64,000 nucleotides of DNA from CAVPUA01 sp963708805 (GCA_963708805.1 CAVPUA010000001.1:496001-560000), one strand, 5' to 3'. Positions 49,055 to 58,503 are shown, counted from the stretch's first letter. Notes: a model not told the origin generated them from the letters alone. Made by a program: numbers and translations.

Positions 49055-49829
49055 TCACAGCCGAGCCGACGATCCACCGTCCACGTTGATCGTCTGGCCG
49101 GTGATGTAGCGGGCGTCGTCGGACAGCAGGAAGACCACGGCCGCGGCGATGTCATCGGGTACGGCCGGCTTGGGGACGAGCGTTGCCGCATCGGTGACCT
49201 GCACGCGGTCGGGACTCATCGTCGCCATGAAGCTCTCCGAAATCACCATGCCGAGAGCGGCGGTGTTGCAGCGGACGCCCTGCTTGCCGTAGCGAACCGC
49301 AATGTGCTGCGAGAGCGGAGTCAGCCCGCTCTTGGCGATCGAGTACGAGAAGCGCAGCCCGGTCGGCAGCGATCGGATCGCCGCCAGCGAGGAGGTGTTG
49401 ACGATGGCCCCGCCACCGTTGGCGACCATGTGCGGAATGACCGCGCGACACGAGAGAACGTAGCCCCGCAAGGGTGACCGCGAGCATCTCTTCGTAGTCG
49501 TCCATGTCGGTGGTGAGGATGTCGAAGTCCTTGGTCGTCACGTGCACTGGGTTGAATCCCACGTTGTGCAGGAGGTCGACCCGGCCGAACGTGTCGAGCG
49601 TGAACTGCACCGCGGCGTTGATGTCCTCGGCGCTGCGCAGGTCGACCTTGACCGCCGCGGCGTCGCCGCCGGACTGCCGGATCGTCTCGGCGACGACCTC
49701 GGCGCCTTCGTCGTTCAGATCGGCCACGACGACCTTCGCGCCCTCCTGCGCGAGGCGGATCGCGGTGGCCCGGCCGACGCCGTTGGCACCGCCGACGATC
49801 AGTCCGATCTTGTCCTGGAGGCCGTTCAC
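49055..49829 (-). CDS. Short-chain dehydrogenase 4 (one apparent frameshift)
   Basis: Paralogue of SDR 2 (42878). VNGLQDKIGLIVGGANGVGR, VKVDLRSAEDINAAVQF, LLHNVGFNPVHVTTKDFDIL (again H-N-V-G in place of N-N-A-G), IVNTSSLAAIRSLPTG, YSIAKSGLTPLSQHIAVRYG and ITGQTINVDGGSSARL. GTG 49829 has GGAG eight bases before. Shift near 49471, in a C-rich stretch. It faces GntR 4 across the operator at 49897. Confidence 0.87.
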
Positions 49830-49896
49830 TCGGCACGCTCCGTAAGGGGTCTCAGTTGGTGGCAGCAAGGCCCGAACGCGCTCGACCGTATCAGAT

Positions 49897-49908
49897 TTGT
49901 CCGTGCAA
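49897..49908. promoter_or_regulatory. GntR-type operator, SDR 4 / GntR 4 divergent promoter
   Basis: TTGTCCGTGCAA within GATTTGTCCGTGCAAATC, so the symmetry extends to 18 bp with one mismatch pair at the centre arms. Placed 68 bp from SDR 4 and 75 bp from GntR 4 starts. Confidence 0.65.
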
Positions 49909-49982
49909 ATCTTTGACGAGCAGTCGCGGAAAATATCGTCGGGACGCTATGCGCCGCCGGTCCGAGGTCATACGCTGCGCGA

Positions 49983-50775
49983 ATGGCACGCGGTGCGTCG
50001 ATGGATGCCCGGCCCCCGGACGACGCTCTCGCGACGCCGGCGAGCGGGGGTCGTCCGCCACGCCGCGCTACGTGCAGGTCGCCGACGCGCTGAAGGCCGA
50101 GATCGCGCGCCGGCACCTACGAGGTCGGCGCGAAGCTGCCGACCGAGTTCGAGCTGTGCAGCCGCTACGGGGTGAGCCGGTCGACCGTCCGCCAGGCCCT
50201 GGCCGAACTCGAGGCAGTCGGCATCGCGCGGCGGCGCCAGGGTTCCGGCACCACGGTCGTCGCCCGGTCGCCGGCGTTGCGCTATTCGCTGTCGATCGCC
50301 ACGGAGGCCGACATCACGCGCTACGCCTCGGAGACGGCCTTCGAGATCTCGGACGTTCGCCGTCGCGGTGAGCTCCGTCGACAGCCGCCGGCTGCGCCTG
50401 GGTGCCCCGGACCAGTGGCTGGCCTGGCACGGCTTGCGCCGCACGAGTCCCGGTGGAATGCCGCTCGGGCTGGGCACGGTGTACGTCGCCAGCGACTACG
50501 CCGACGCCATGCAGGACGTCGGTCCCGGATCGCAGCGAGCGATCTTCGACCGCATCTCGGCGGCGTTCGGCGTGGTGGTCACGTCGATCGAGCAGCAGAT
50601 CAGCGCGACCGTCCTGGACGAGGACGAGGCCACGCGGCTGGAGACCGTGGCGGGAGCGCCGGCGCTGGCGATCGTGCGCCGCTACGTGGCCGACCAGCGA
50701 TTGATCGAGGTGGCCGAGACGGTCTATCCCTCCGATCGGTTCAGCTACACGCTTGCGCCTGGACCGCGACCGCTG
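49983..50775 (+). CDS. GntR-family regulator 4 (HutC/UTRA type, frameshifts)
   Basis: Fourth paralogue. MARGASMDARPPDDALATPA start, shift near 50055 into RYVQVADALKAEIA, shift near 50110, then the HTH PTEFELCSRYGVSRSTVRQA and wing RRRQGSGTTVVARS, and UTRA starting RYSLSIATEADITRYASETA. Shifts near 50362 and 50755; the natural end is LDRDR with TGA at 50773-50775. It lies 9 bases from the convergent thiolase end. An operator upstream suggests autoregulation together with SDR 4. Confidence 0.85.
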
Positions 50776-50784
50776 AGCCGGTCG

Positions 50785-51937
50785 TCACACCAGTTCGAGC
50801 AACGTCGCGTTGGCCATGCCGCCGCCCTCGCACATGGTCTGCAGGCCGAAGCGGGTGCCGCGGCGCCGCATGGCGTGCACGAGCGTCGTCATCAGCCGGG
50901 CCCCCGACGCGCCCACCGGATGGCCCAGCGCGATGGCGCCGCCCTCGACGTTGGTCTGCTCGGCCGGCACACCGGTGTCGAGCAGCCAGGCCAGGACGAC
51001 CGACGCGAACGCCTCGTTCACCTCGAACAGACCGATCTCGTCGAGCGGCGACACCGGAGCGCTCGACCAGACGGCGGGTCGCCGGCATCGGTGCGCTGAG
51101 CATCTCGATCGGATCGGCGCCCACGACGACCGAGGACCGGATCCGGGCCAGCGGCGTGAGGCCGTGCCGCTCGATCGCCCGCTCGGACGCGACGAGCACG
51201 GCGGCCGCGCCGTCGGAGATCTGGCTCGAGGTCGCCGCGGTGATCGAGCCGCCCGGGCGCACGGTGGCCAGGGCGGCGAGCTGTTCGGGCGTCGATCCGC
51301 GCCGCGGGCCCTCGTCGGTGTCGATGCCGTCCAGCGGATGGATCTCCTCGGCGAAGGCCCCGCCGTCGATGGCGGCCACGGCCCGACGGTGACTCTCGAT
51401 CGCGAACGCCTCCATCTCGGCTCGCGTGTGATGCCGAAGCGCGTCGCGATCATCTCGGCGCCACCGAACTGACTGAACTCCGCTGTCACCGAAGCGCTTG
51501 TTCCAGCGGACGCCCTCGCGCGGCATCCCGGCGCCGGCCTGGGCGCCGAGAACCGCCGCCGAGCCCAGGGCGGCCGTGCTCATCATCTCGATCCCGCCGG
51601 CCAGGACGAGGTCCTGATCACCCGCGCGGATCGCCTGCGCGGCGAACTGCACCGCTTGCTGCGAGGAGCCGCACTGTCGGTCGATGGTCACTCCGGGCAC
51701 GGTGTCCGGCAGTCCGGCGGCGAGGGCCGCCATCCGGGCGATGTTGGTCGACTGGGCGCCGATCTGGGTGACGCAGCCCAAGATGACGTCGTCGACGGCG
51801 GCCGGATCGACTCCGCTGCGGGTCACGACGGCGTCGACGATCTCGGCGGCGACGTCGACTGCATTGCGGCCGGCGAGCGCTCCCTTGCGCCGGCCGATCG
51901 GCGTGCGCAGGGCGGTGACCAGGAAGGCATCGGACAC
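50785..51937 (-). CDS. Acetyl-CoA acetyltransferase, classical thiolase (frameshifts)
   Basis: Degradative thiolase that cleaves a 3-ketoacyl-CoA. SDAFLVTALRTPIGRRKGAL start, active-site Cys in IDRQCGSSQQAVQFAAQA (about residue 90), LFEVNEAFASVVLAWLLD, the His of NVEGGAIALGHPVGASGARL and the second Cys of TMCEGGGMANATLLELV. GTG 51937 with GGAGA before it. Shifts near 51480, 51425 and 51065. In contrast to the two SCP2-type proteins it has the full Cys/His/Cys set. An operator lies 41 bp upstream. Confidence 0.88.
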
Positions 51938-51977
51938 GAGAGATCTCCGAACGGGCGAGCGGACGACCGGTCGCGAT

Positions 51978-51989
51978 TTGAACGAACAA
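51978..51989 (-). promoter_or_regulatory. GntR-type operator, thiolase promoter
   Basis: TTGAACGAACAA (minus TTGTTCGTTCAA), one arm mismatch each side; 41 bp before the start at 51937. Confidence 0.55.
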
Positions 51990-52041
51990 CTCAACCTAGC
52001 CGTTGGGAGCGATGGCAGGCTAGGTGAGCCTCGCGACAGAC

Positions 52042-52053
52042 TTGTCCGGATGA
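52042..52053 (+). promoter_or_regulatory. Half-conserved operator and possible promoter of cyclase gene
   Basis: TTGTCCGGATGA; left half perfect. TTGGCT begins 16 bases after its first base, and TAGCGT (52085-52090) lies just before the ATG at 52098, an arrangement close to the livK and 62.2 kb promoters. Confidence 0.4.
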
Positions 52054-52097
52054 CTCGTTGGCTCGTGCAGTGGGGACGGCCCGCTAGCGTGCTGATC

Positions 52098-53147
52098 ATG
52101 AGTACTGATCGCTGGAAGCGCCGTCCTGAGGGTTCCAACTGGGGCGACTTCGGTCCCGACGACCAGCTTGGTCGCATCAACCTGCTGACGCCCGAGCGCG
52201 TGCGCGCGGGCGTCGCGGAGGTGCGTGAGGGACTGACGTTCTGCACGAGCCTGCCTTTGGACGTCCCGAACGAGTACGTGATGGCTCCGTATCGCCACGC
52301 GCTCATCCTGCGTCCCGGTCTGGTCGGTGGAAGCGCGAACTTCAACCGGCTGTGGTCGGAGTTCGAGCCAGACACGACCGACGTGGTGAATGACGACGTC
52401 GTGGTCATGCATCTGCAGGGCTCGACCCAGTGGGACAGCCTCTGCCACGTCGGTGAGCTGTTCGACGCCGACGACGACGGGGTGCCGGAGATCCGTTATT
52501 ACAACGGGTTCCGCGGCGGCGTCGATATCGAGTGTTCGAGTGATCCGGCCGACTCCGGCTTCTGGAGCGAGTCGACGACAAGCACCACCCGGGTCGACGC
52601 GCTCGGCATCGGTGGCCTGGCGGCCCACGGCGTTCAGGGCCGCGGCGTCATGGTCGACCTCGCTGCTCACTTCGGCCGGGAGAAGGCCCGGATCGGCTAC
52701 GCGGACCTGATGCAGGTCCTCGACGCCGACGGGGTCGAGGTCGAAGAGGGCGACATGCTCTGCCTGCACACCGGCTTCACCCAGCTGCTGCTCGATGCCG
52801 GGCCCGAGCCCGACATCGCGGCGCTGATGGCGAGCACGCCGGCATTGGAGGGGCGCGACCCCGAGCTGCAGGCGTGGATCCGAGACAGCGGTATCGCCAC
52901 CTTGGCCGCGGACAACTTCGCGGTCGAGGCCGTGCCCGGCTTGGCCGCGCCGCGACCGTCCGCCTCGCTGCCGCTCCACGAGCTGTGCCTGTTCAAGCTC
53001 GGCATCCACCTGGGCGAGTTGTGGCACTTCACCCCATTGGCTCAGTGGCTACGGGCCAACGGCCGCAGCCGCTTCCTGCTCACGGCACCGCCCCTGCGCA
53101 TCCCCGGTGCCGTCGGTTCACCGGCCAACGGCGTGGCCACGGTCTGA
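52098..53147 (+). CDS. Cyclase-family protein (kynurenine-formamidase-like fold)
   Basis: Intact 349-residue protein of the cyclase/formamidase-like family (PF04199). Start MSTDRWKRRPEGSNWGDFGP. The metal motif H-x-G-T-H-x-D-x-P-x-H appears as QGSTQWDSLCH: the Asp and last His are kept, the two other His are Gln. CLHTGFTQLLLDAG and IATLAADNFAVEAVPG are later conserved blocks. The variant motif suggests a subfamily with changed metal binding; lactone or amide hydrolysis is a guess. Its ATG may be nearly leaderless relative to TAGCGT at 52085. Confidence 0.8.
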   Translation: MSTDRWKRRPEGSNWGDFGPDDQLGRINLLTPERVRAGVAEVREGLTFCTSLPLDVPNEYVMAPYRHALILRPGLVGGSANFNRLWSEFEPDTTDVVNDDVVVMHLQGSTQWDSLCHVGELFDADDDGVPEIRYYNGFRGGVDIECSSDPADSGFWSESTTSTTRVDALGIGGLAAHGVQGRGVMVDLAAHFGREKARIGYADLMQVLDADGVEVEEGDMLCLHTGFTQLLLDAGPEPDIAALMASTPALEGRDPELQAWIRDSGIATLAADNFAVEAVPGLAAPRPSASLPLHELCLFKLGIHLGELWHFTPLAQWLRANGRSRFLLTAPPLRIPGAVGSPANGVATV

Positions 53148-53191
53148 TCGAAGGCGACATCGTCCAGGGCCTACCAACGGCCTATCACCGC

Positions 53192-53995
53192 CTACCAAGG
53201 CATCGCGATGCCACCGTTGGGGCGCAGGATCTGGCCGGTGATGTAGCGGCTGGCGTCCGCGGCGAGGAACCAGATGGTGTTGGCGATGTCGTCCGCCTGG
53301 CCGACGACGCCCAGGGGCGTGAACTCCTGCATCCGCTGCAGGTACGCCGCCCGCCCATCGGGATCGATCTCGCCGTTGGCGTCCCGGTAGGAGTGAGTGG
53401 TCATCTCGGTGTCGACGAAGCCGGGCGCGACCGCATTGACCCTGATGCCCACGCCGGCCCACTCCGTCGCCATGGTGCGGGTCAGTTGGGTCACTGCAGC
53501 CTTCGACATCGCGTACGCGCCGATGGTGGGCGCGATCTGGTCGATCGCGGCAGACGCGAGGTTGATGATGCTGCCACCGCCTCGTCCGCGCATTCCTTCA
53601 TACGCGGCCTGCGCACAGAAGAGCGTGCCCTTCAAGTTGATCGCAAGCACCTGATCAAGCACCGCTTCCGGCAGCGACTCGATCGGGGCGTGTCGAAGGA
53701 CGCCGGCCACGTTGACCAGGATGTCGAGCGCCGGCCCGCCGCCGATGGCGTTGTGCACGCCGGCGCGGTCAGCGACGTCCAGCCCGAGAGCCGACGCGTC
53801 CCCGCCGGCGGCGGTGATGCCGTCGGCCGTGGCGCGCGCGCCGGCCTCGTCGATGTCGGCGCAGATGACGGACGCGCCCGCACCGGCGAAGCGGCGGGCG
53901 GTCTGGGCACCGATCCCGTTGGCTGCGCCGGTCACCAGGGCCCGGCGCCCGGTCAGGTCGAACGGGTTGGCTGACGGGCCTGCAGCCGAGCTCAC
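53192..53995 (-). CDS. Short-chain dehydrogenase 5
   Basis: Intact 267-residue SDR. NPFDLTGRRALVTGAANGIG (cofactor loop), VICADIDEAGARATADGI (Asp favours NAD), ILVNVAGVLRHAPIES, IINLASAAIDQIAPTIG and YAMSKAAVTQLTRTMATEW (Y-x3-K), C-terminus ITGQILRPNGGIAMPW. GTG 53995 overlaps the stop of the VOC-like gene (GTGA), so both are expressed together. Confidence 0.9.
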   Translation of the reverse strand: MSSAAGPSANPFDLTGRRALVTGAANGIGAQTARRFAGAGASVICADIDEAGARATADGITAAGGDASALGLDVADRAGVHNAIGGGPALDILVNVAGVLRHAPIESLPEAVLDQVLAINLKGTLFCAQAAYEGMRGRGGGSIINLASAAIDQIAPTIGAYAMSKAAVTQLTRTMATEWAGVGIRVNAVAPGFVDTEMTTHSYRDANGEIDPDGRAAYLQRMQEFTPLGVVGQADDIANTIWFLAADASRYITGQILRPNGGIAMPW

Positions 53996-55014
53996 GACGT
54001 CCGACCCTGGCCGACGCCCCGGTACACGACCGGCATGTCCTCGAGTTCGATCGCGATTCCGTGCAGGTCCCAACGGCTGACCTCGACGCGCCGCTCGCCC
54101 TTCGGCCCCTGCTCGACATCACGCCAGCGGGTGCCGCGCGCGTCGAGATCAGCCAGCTTCGCGTCCAGCCCGAAGACCCCGAGCCGGATCGACCACGGCC
54201 CGTCGCCGTAGTGGTCGAGCACCGTGGCCGCGCGGCTGTCCGCACGGGTCGGCTGCACGAACTCCCACACCGCACTCAGCCCGTTCATCGGCTTGAGCAC
54301 GATGGATCGGTAGCCGTCACCTTCGACGTACTCGACGTCGCCTTCCTCGGGCCAGTCGAGCATCCACCGGAACCGCTCGATCACGGCGTCGGCGTTCGCG
54401 ACGATCTGGGTGCGCGCGATCGGACGGACCAGGGTTCCTGGTTCCAGCTGAGCGAGCTCGGGGTTGGCGGGCAGGGTGGCGGGAAGGACGAAGCCCGGGA
54501 AGTCGGTCTGGACGGTCGGGGCGAACTCCAGGTACGTTCCGGCGTCGACGCTGGGGTCGTAGTGGATACGGCCGTTGTCCTCGCGCACCAGTCCGATGTA
54601 GACGTTCTTCATCAGCGTGATGTGCGGGACGCCGCGGGACTTGAGCCGCTCGGTGATCGCGGCGATGTCGTCCTCGGTGGGCGCCGACAGCGCCTGGACG
54701 TGCGTGACGATCGGTCGGTCGAACCGCTGCGCGGTGACGTAGGCGAGCAGCATCTTCCGCAACTGGCGGCCGGTCTCGTTGTGTGGTTCGTCGTCGGCGA
54801 GCGGCTTGAACCCCATGAGCTGGATGCATGAGGCACTGAGCGCGAAGTCCTCGTTGACGTTCAGGTACGCGACCTGAAAGCCGTTGCCGTGCATCGTCAT
54901 GCGCATGTTCTGGCCGGCGGGGATGCCGAGTCTGCTCTCCAGCGCCCGATGGGCCAGGTCGGGGCGGCCCACGACCAGGTCCGGGCCGTAGTACCGATCG
55001 AACCACTTCGCCAT
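53992..55014 (-). CDS. VOC/glyoxalase-like protein
   Basis: Intact 340-residue protein with two glyoxalase-like halves. IVTHVQALSAPTEDDIAAI, GVPHITLMKNVYIGLVRE and YLEFAPTVQTDFPGFVLP in the first; VWEFVQPTRADSRAATV and GPWSIRLGVFGLDAKLADLD in the second. Candidate metal residues (His of VTHVQ, His of VPHIT, Glu of YLEFA) are present, but I cannot name a characterised member. It heads the unit with SDR 5 and has a perfect palindromic operator 27 bp upstream. Confidence 0.6.
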   Translation of the reverse strand: MAKWFDRYYGPDLVVGRPDLAHRALESRLGIPAGQNMRMTMHGNGFQVAYLNVNEDFALSASCIQLMGFKPLADDEPHNETGRQLRKMLLAYVTAQRFDRPIVTHVQALSAPTEDDIAAITERLKSRGVPHITLMKNVYIGLVREDNGRIHYDPSVDAGTYLEFAPTVQTDFPGFVLPATLPANPELAQLEPGTLVRPIARTQIVANADAVIERFRWMLDWPEEGDVEYVEGDGYRSIVLKPMNGLSAVWEFVQPTRADSRAATVLDHYGDGPWSIRLGVFGLDAKLADLDARGTRWRDVEQGPKGERRVEVSRWDLHGIAIELEDMPVVYRGVGQGRTS

Positions 55015-55040
55015 CGTGTTCCCTCACTGCCTTCGTAGAG

Positions 55041-55052
55041 TTGTCCGGACAA
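55041..55052 (-). promoter_or_regulatory. GntR-type operator, perfect palindrome
   Basis: TTGTCCGGACAA, the only fully symmetric 12-mer in the window, 27 bp before the ATG at 55014. Confidence 0.7.
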
Positions 55053-55102
55053 GCTGAACCTAGAAGCCGCGGTTGGGCTACGCAAGATCACGCCGGTAGG
55101 AG

Positions 55103-55976
55103 TTACGGCGGAATGCTGTCCCAGGTCGCGACTAGGGTGTCCAGAGCGACGACCAGGCCGATCGGGTCGTCGAGCGGAACATGGTGACCGGTGCCGGGGA
55201 GTTCGATCACCGGCGCCGCATGTCCGTACCAGGAGAGCATCTTCTCAGCGATCGGGCGAGTCAGGAAGCCATGCTCCGCGCGCACGATTGCCAGCCGTGC
55301 GGACACATCCGACAGCAAGGTCGGGGGCAGAGAATGGTCTCGACGCTGCGACACCGGGTCGAACTTCCACGTCCAGCCGTCCGCCACCTCGGTGACCGAC
55401 TCCGCTGCAACGTAGTCCATGACGTACGGCAGGGCCAACGGGTCCGGCGGCGTCAGGCGAAAGCGCGCAAGGGCCGTCGTCCTTCGTCGCATATCGGCGC
55501 AGCGTCGAGGCGGTCGTCGGCTCGCGGACTCGGGTCGGATCCGGATTCACTCCGGGTACGGCCGAGTCGATCACGACGACGCCGCGGACCGCGCCGCTTC
55601 GGCCGGCGAGGGTCAGCGCGACGTAGCCGCCCATGCTGTGACCGGCGACGATCGGCGCGTCGGTGATGCCACCGACCGGGCTGAGCGCGGCCACCTCGTC
55701 GGCCCACGCGCCCAAGGTGTAGGCATCACGTCGGCCGCTACTGCCGTGCCCGCTGAGGTCGACGGCAACGACGCGTCGGTCGTGACTGAGCAGCGGGGCG
55801 ATGTGGTCCCACCACGAGGCGTGGGCCGCGCCTCCGTGCACCAGGACGATGCCTGGACCGGGGGGACCCCAGCACCGAGCGCGCACCACCGTCGCACCGA
55901 CAGTGGTCTCGACGATCTGCGGCCGATCTGCGAGCGCCCGGCTGAACCACTGCGGCCGGACGTCGGGTTCAGGCAC
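55103..55976 (-). CDS. Alpha/beta hydrolase (one apparent frameshift)
   Basis: Alpha/beta-hydrolase of about 290 residues. GIVLVHGGAAHASWWDHIAP (oxyanion), VVAVDLSGHGSSGRRDAYTL, IVAGHSMGGYVALTLAGRSG (nucleophile Ser), and ELPGTGHHVPLDDP (His). The frame changes near 55478, where YATKD continues as RRRTTALARFRLTPPDP. The GTG at 55976 overlaps the end of the quinone oxidoreductase gene by 8 bases. Probably hydrolyses a C-C, ester or lactone bond; the product text does not tell which. Confidence 0.87.
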
Positions 55977-56946
55977 CCGTTGTCAGGTCGAGGACGAGCT
56001 TGCCGGTTGCAGTATGAGCCTCGAGATCGCGGAGGGCGTCGGCTGCATGCGCGAGCGGATACGCGGTGCCGACCGGCGGGTCGATCGCCGCGTCGGCCGC
56101 CAGCCGGGCGAAGTCGTCGGCAGCCGCGCGAACGATCGACGCGTCCGTTCCCAGGAACGCTCCCCAGCCGACACCGACGACGTCGATGTTGCGCAGGAGT
56201 ACCCGGTTGAGCGCCAGGGTGGGAATGCCGGAACCGGCGAAGCCCACGACGAGGTACCGACCCTCGGGGGCCAGCAGACGGATCGTGTCGTCGAAGACCG
56301 GGCCGCCGACCGGGTCGAGTACCAGCTGCACGCCGCGCGGCGCGAAGTCACGCACTCGCTTGGACCAGCCGTCCTCCGTCACCACCACGTGATCCGCCCC
56401 GGCCGCCGTCGCGGCGCTCGCCTTGGCCGCGCTCCTGACGGTGGCGATGACGCTCGCCCCGTGGGCCTTGGCCAGCTGGACGGCGGCTGCGCCCACCCCG
56501 CCAGCGGCACCGTGCACCAGGACGGTCTGCCCGGCTTGCAGATGGCCCCGGCGAAACAGCGCGAAGTGAGACGTCTGGTAGTTGAGCGCCAGCGCTGTCC
56601 CGGCCCGGAAGTCCAGCTGGTCCGGCAAGGCGAACGTGGTCGATGCCGGCGCCGCGGCCAGCTCGGCGTAGCCCCCGTGCAGGAGGTAGGCGGCGACCCG
56701 GTCGCCCTCGGAGAATCCGCTGTCCGGCGGAGCGCTCCGCACCAGGCCGGCGATCTCGACCCCGGGTACGAACGGCACGTCCGGCCGCTCCTGGTACTTG
56801 CCGCGACTCATCAACAGGTCGACGAAGCTGACTCCCGCGGCGCGGACCTCGATGAGGACATCGCTCGCGCCGGGTGTCGGCTCGGGTCGATCATCCATCG
56901 CCAACCCGTCCGGACCGTCTTCGGAGCGCAGCACAACAGCCTTCAT
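55969..56946 (-). CDS. NADPH:quinone oxidoreductase, zeta-crystallin type MDR
   Basis: Intact 325-residue medium-chain reductase. MKAVVLRSEDGPDGLAMDDR, VLIEVRAAGVSFVDLLMSRG, then FVPGVEIAGLV, VLVHGAAGGVGAAAVQLAKA (NADPH loop) and LVLDPVGGPVFDDTIRLL; C-terminus TGKLVLDLTTGA. No structural or catalytic Zn cysteines, as in zeta-crystallin/enoyl reductases. The ATG at 56946 is chosen over an upstream in-frame start. It could reduce an enone or enoyl-CoA. Confidence 0.9.
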   Translation of the reverse strand: MKAVVLRSEDGPDGLAMDDRPEPTPGASDVLIEVRAAGVSFVDLLMSRGKYQERPDVPFVPGVEIAGLVRSAPPDSGFSEGDRVAAYLLHGGYAELAAAPASTTFALPDQLDFRAGTALALNYQTSHFALFRRGHLQAGQTVLVHGAAGGVGAAAVQLAKAHGASVIATVRSAAKASAATAAGADHVVVTEDGWSKRVRDFAPRGVQLVLDPVGGPVFDDTIRLLAPEGRYLVVGFAGSGIPTLALNRVLLRNIDVVGVGWGAFLGTDASIVRAAADDFARLAADAAIDPPVGTAYPLAHAADALRDLEAHTATGKLVLDLTTGA

Positions 56947-56969
56947 GGTGCGTGTATATCGGACCCAAG

Positions 56970-56981
56970 TCATTCGTACAA
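56970..56981 (-). promoter_or_regulatory. Half-conserved operator, quinone oxidoreductase promoter
   Basis: TCATTCGTACAA (minus TTGTACGAATGA, identical to the site at 49031-49042), 24 bp before the start at 56946. The 318-bp gap to livK otherwise holds only the next operator and promoter. Confidence 0.5.
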
Positions 56982-57174
56982 ATCTTGAAGACGGCCGAGG
57001 CAGGCAAACCGCCCGAAAAGCGAGGGTGCCATCACCCCCTACCCGGTCGCGCGCCTCGGATCGACACCGACCGTTACTCCCCGTACCGGCCGGAAATCGG
57101 CTCGATGACCAAGGAGCCGATGGGCAGCTCGCGGGGTGGTCGGCGAACGGGTCGGCTTCGTTTATAACAAAAAG

Positions 57175-57186
57175 TTGTACGAACCT
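57175..57186 (+). promoter_or_regulatory. GntR-type operator, livK promoter
   Basis: TTGTACGAACCT, directly followed by AT and a -35-like TTGACG; last arm altered as at 62205-62216. Confidence 0.6.
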
Positions 57187-57190
57187 ATGG

Positions 57191-57220
57191 TTGACGCGGC
57201 GGGTGCAAACGGCCTAGCGT
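57191..57220 (+). promoter_or_regulatory. Predicted livK promoter
   Basis: TTGACG (57191-57196), 18 bp, TAGCGT (57215-57220), in CCTAGCGTACGG. The promoter before the ACAD at 62286 has the same spacing and CCTAACGTACGG. Confidence 0.5.
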
Positions 57221-57264
57221 ACGGCCGTCCAAGTCCCCATGAGCCGTCGCCGAAAGGTGAAGTT

Positions 57265-58503
57265 GTGACACTGAAAAGTTGGGGTGCCGCCCTCATAGCC
57301 GCAGGCCTCCTCGTAGGAACCCTGTCGGCGTGCAGCAGCGGAAAGAGCAGCAGCGGCGGCGGATCATCGTCCGCTTCCGGCTCCTCGGGTGCCGCGCCGA
57401 GCGGCACGCCTGTCGAAATCAACATTACCTACCCGAAGACCGGCGCCTTCACCTACGCCGAGATGGGGACGGGCGCCGCGGCGGCCGTAAAGGCGATCAA
57501 CGATTCCGGTGGAATCAAGGGTCGACCGCTCAAGCTCGACTCCTGCGACACGACCAGCCCGACCGACCCGAACCCGGTGCAGCAGTGCCTGCGCGGCGTG
57601 GTCGCCAACAAGAGCGTCGTGGCTGAGGTCGCCGACTACAGTTCCTTCAACGACATCACGACCCCGTTGGAGAACCAGAACGGGCTGGCCCAGATCGGTG
57701 GCATCCCGCTCGGCCTGTCTCAGCTGACGCTGCCGAACTCCTTCCCCCTGGTCATGCCGGAGGAAGAAGCCATGGGCGCGACGATGGTCGCGAACGGCTC
57801 GAAGAAGCCATCGCTGATCTACATCAATATCCCCACTGCGCAGAAGGCCTCGGCCCAGATCAACGCGTGGCTCAAGGCGGGCGGCAGCTCGGAGCAGTTG
57901 GTGGCCTCGGTGCCGTCCGACCTCACTTCAACCGACCTCAGCCCGCAGGTCGCCGCGGTCTGCAGCGCGGGCGCTGACGCGACGAGCTTGTCGCTGTCTT
58001 ACACCGGCATCGCGGCGATGCTGACCGCGAGGCAGCAGAGTTCGTGCCCGAACATCACGGTGGTGTCGACCGCTCTGGGTCAGGCCAACACGACCGCGAG
58101 TCTCGGGTCCAAGGCCGAGGGCATGTACATCACCTCCGGCATGCCGCTCTGGACGAACACATCGCTTAAGGGAATCCAAGCGTTCAACGATCAGATGAAT
58201 GCGATCGATCCCAAATCGGTCAAGGACGAGGAGTCGCTCAACGCGTGGGCCGCGGTGTGGGCCTTCGCCCAGGAGGCGCGCAAGATGACGGGTGACATCA
58301 CGCGGGCCAACGTGTTGTCCTACTGGCAGAAGCTCGGCTCCTTCCAGCTGTACGACCTCTTCCCATCGGGGCTGAACTTCCAGAAGCCGGCCGTCGTCGA
58401 CGGCAACAAGGTCTACAACCACTGGACCCAGGTCGGCATCGTCAAGAACGGCGTGATCACCGATACCGGGAAGGGCTGGATCGACCTGACCAAGCTCAAC
58501 TAA
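57265..58503 (+). CDS. livK: Branched-chain-type ABC transporter substrate-binding lipoprotein
   Basis: Intact 412-residue extracellular binding protein. The signal sequence ends in the lipobox LSAC with the lipid-anchored Cys at residue 23, followed by a Ser/Gly linker (SSGKSSSGGGSSS) to the LivK-type periplasmic-binding fold (INITYPKTGAFTYAEMGTGA onwards). GTG 57265 has GAAAGGTG before it. Such proteins often bind aromatic, branched or terpenoid acids as well as amino acids; the ligand is unknown, but the catabolic context favours a pathway substrate. First gene of the transporter operon. Confidence 0.9.
   Translation: MTLKSWGAALIAAGLLVGTLSACSSGKSSSGGGSSSASGSSGAAPSGTPVEINITYPKTGAFTYAEMGTGAAAAVKAINDSGGIKGRPLKLDSCDTTSPTDPNPVQQCLRGVVANKSVVAEVADYSSFNDITTPLENQNGLAQIGGIPLGLSQLTLPNSFPLVMPEEEAMGATMVANGSKKPSLIYINIPTAQKASAQINAWLKAGGSSEQLVASVPSDLTSTDLSPQVAAVCSAGADATSLSLSYTGIAAMLTARQQSSCPNITVVSTALGQANTTASLGSKAEGMYITSGMPLWTNTSLKGIQAFNDQMNAIDPKSVKDEESLNAWAAVWAFAQEARKMTGDITRANVLSYWQKLGSFQLYDLFPSGLNFQKPAVVDGNKVYNHWTQVGIVKNGVITDTGKGWIDLTKLN

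Noticed and set aside
53168..53200. Three short direct repeats of the type GCCTAyCAnC near the ends of the cyclase and SDR 5 genes
   Set aside because: Too short and imperfect to call a repeat element; one copy includes the SDR 5 stop region.
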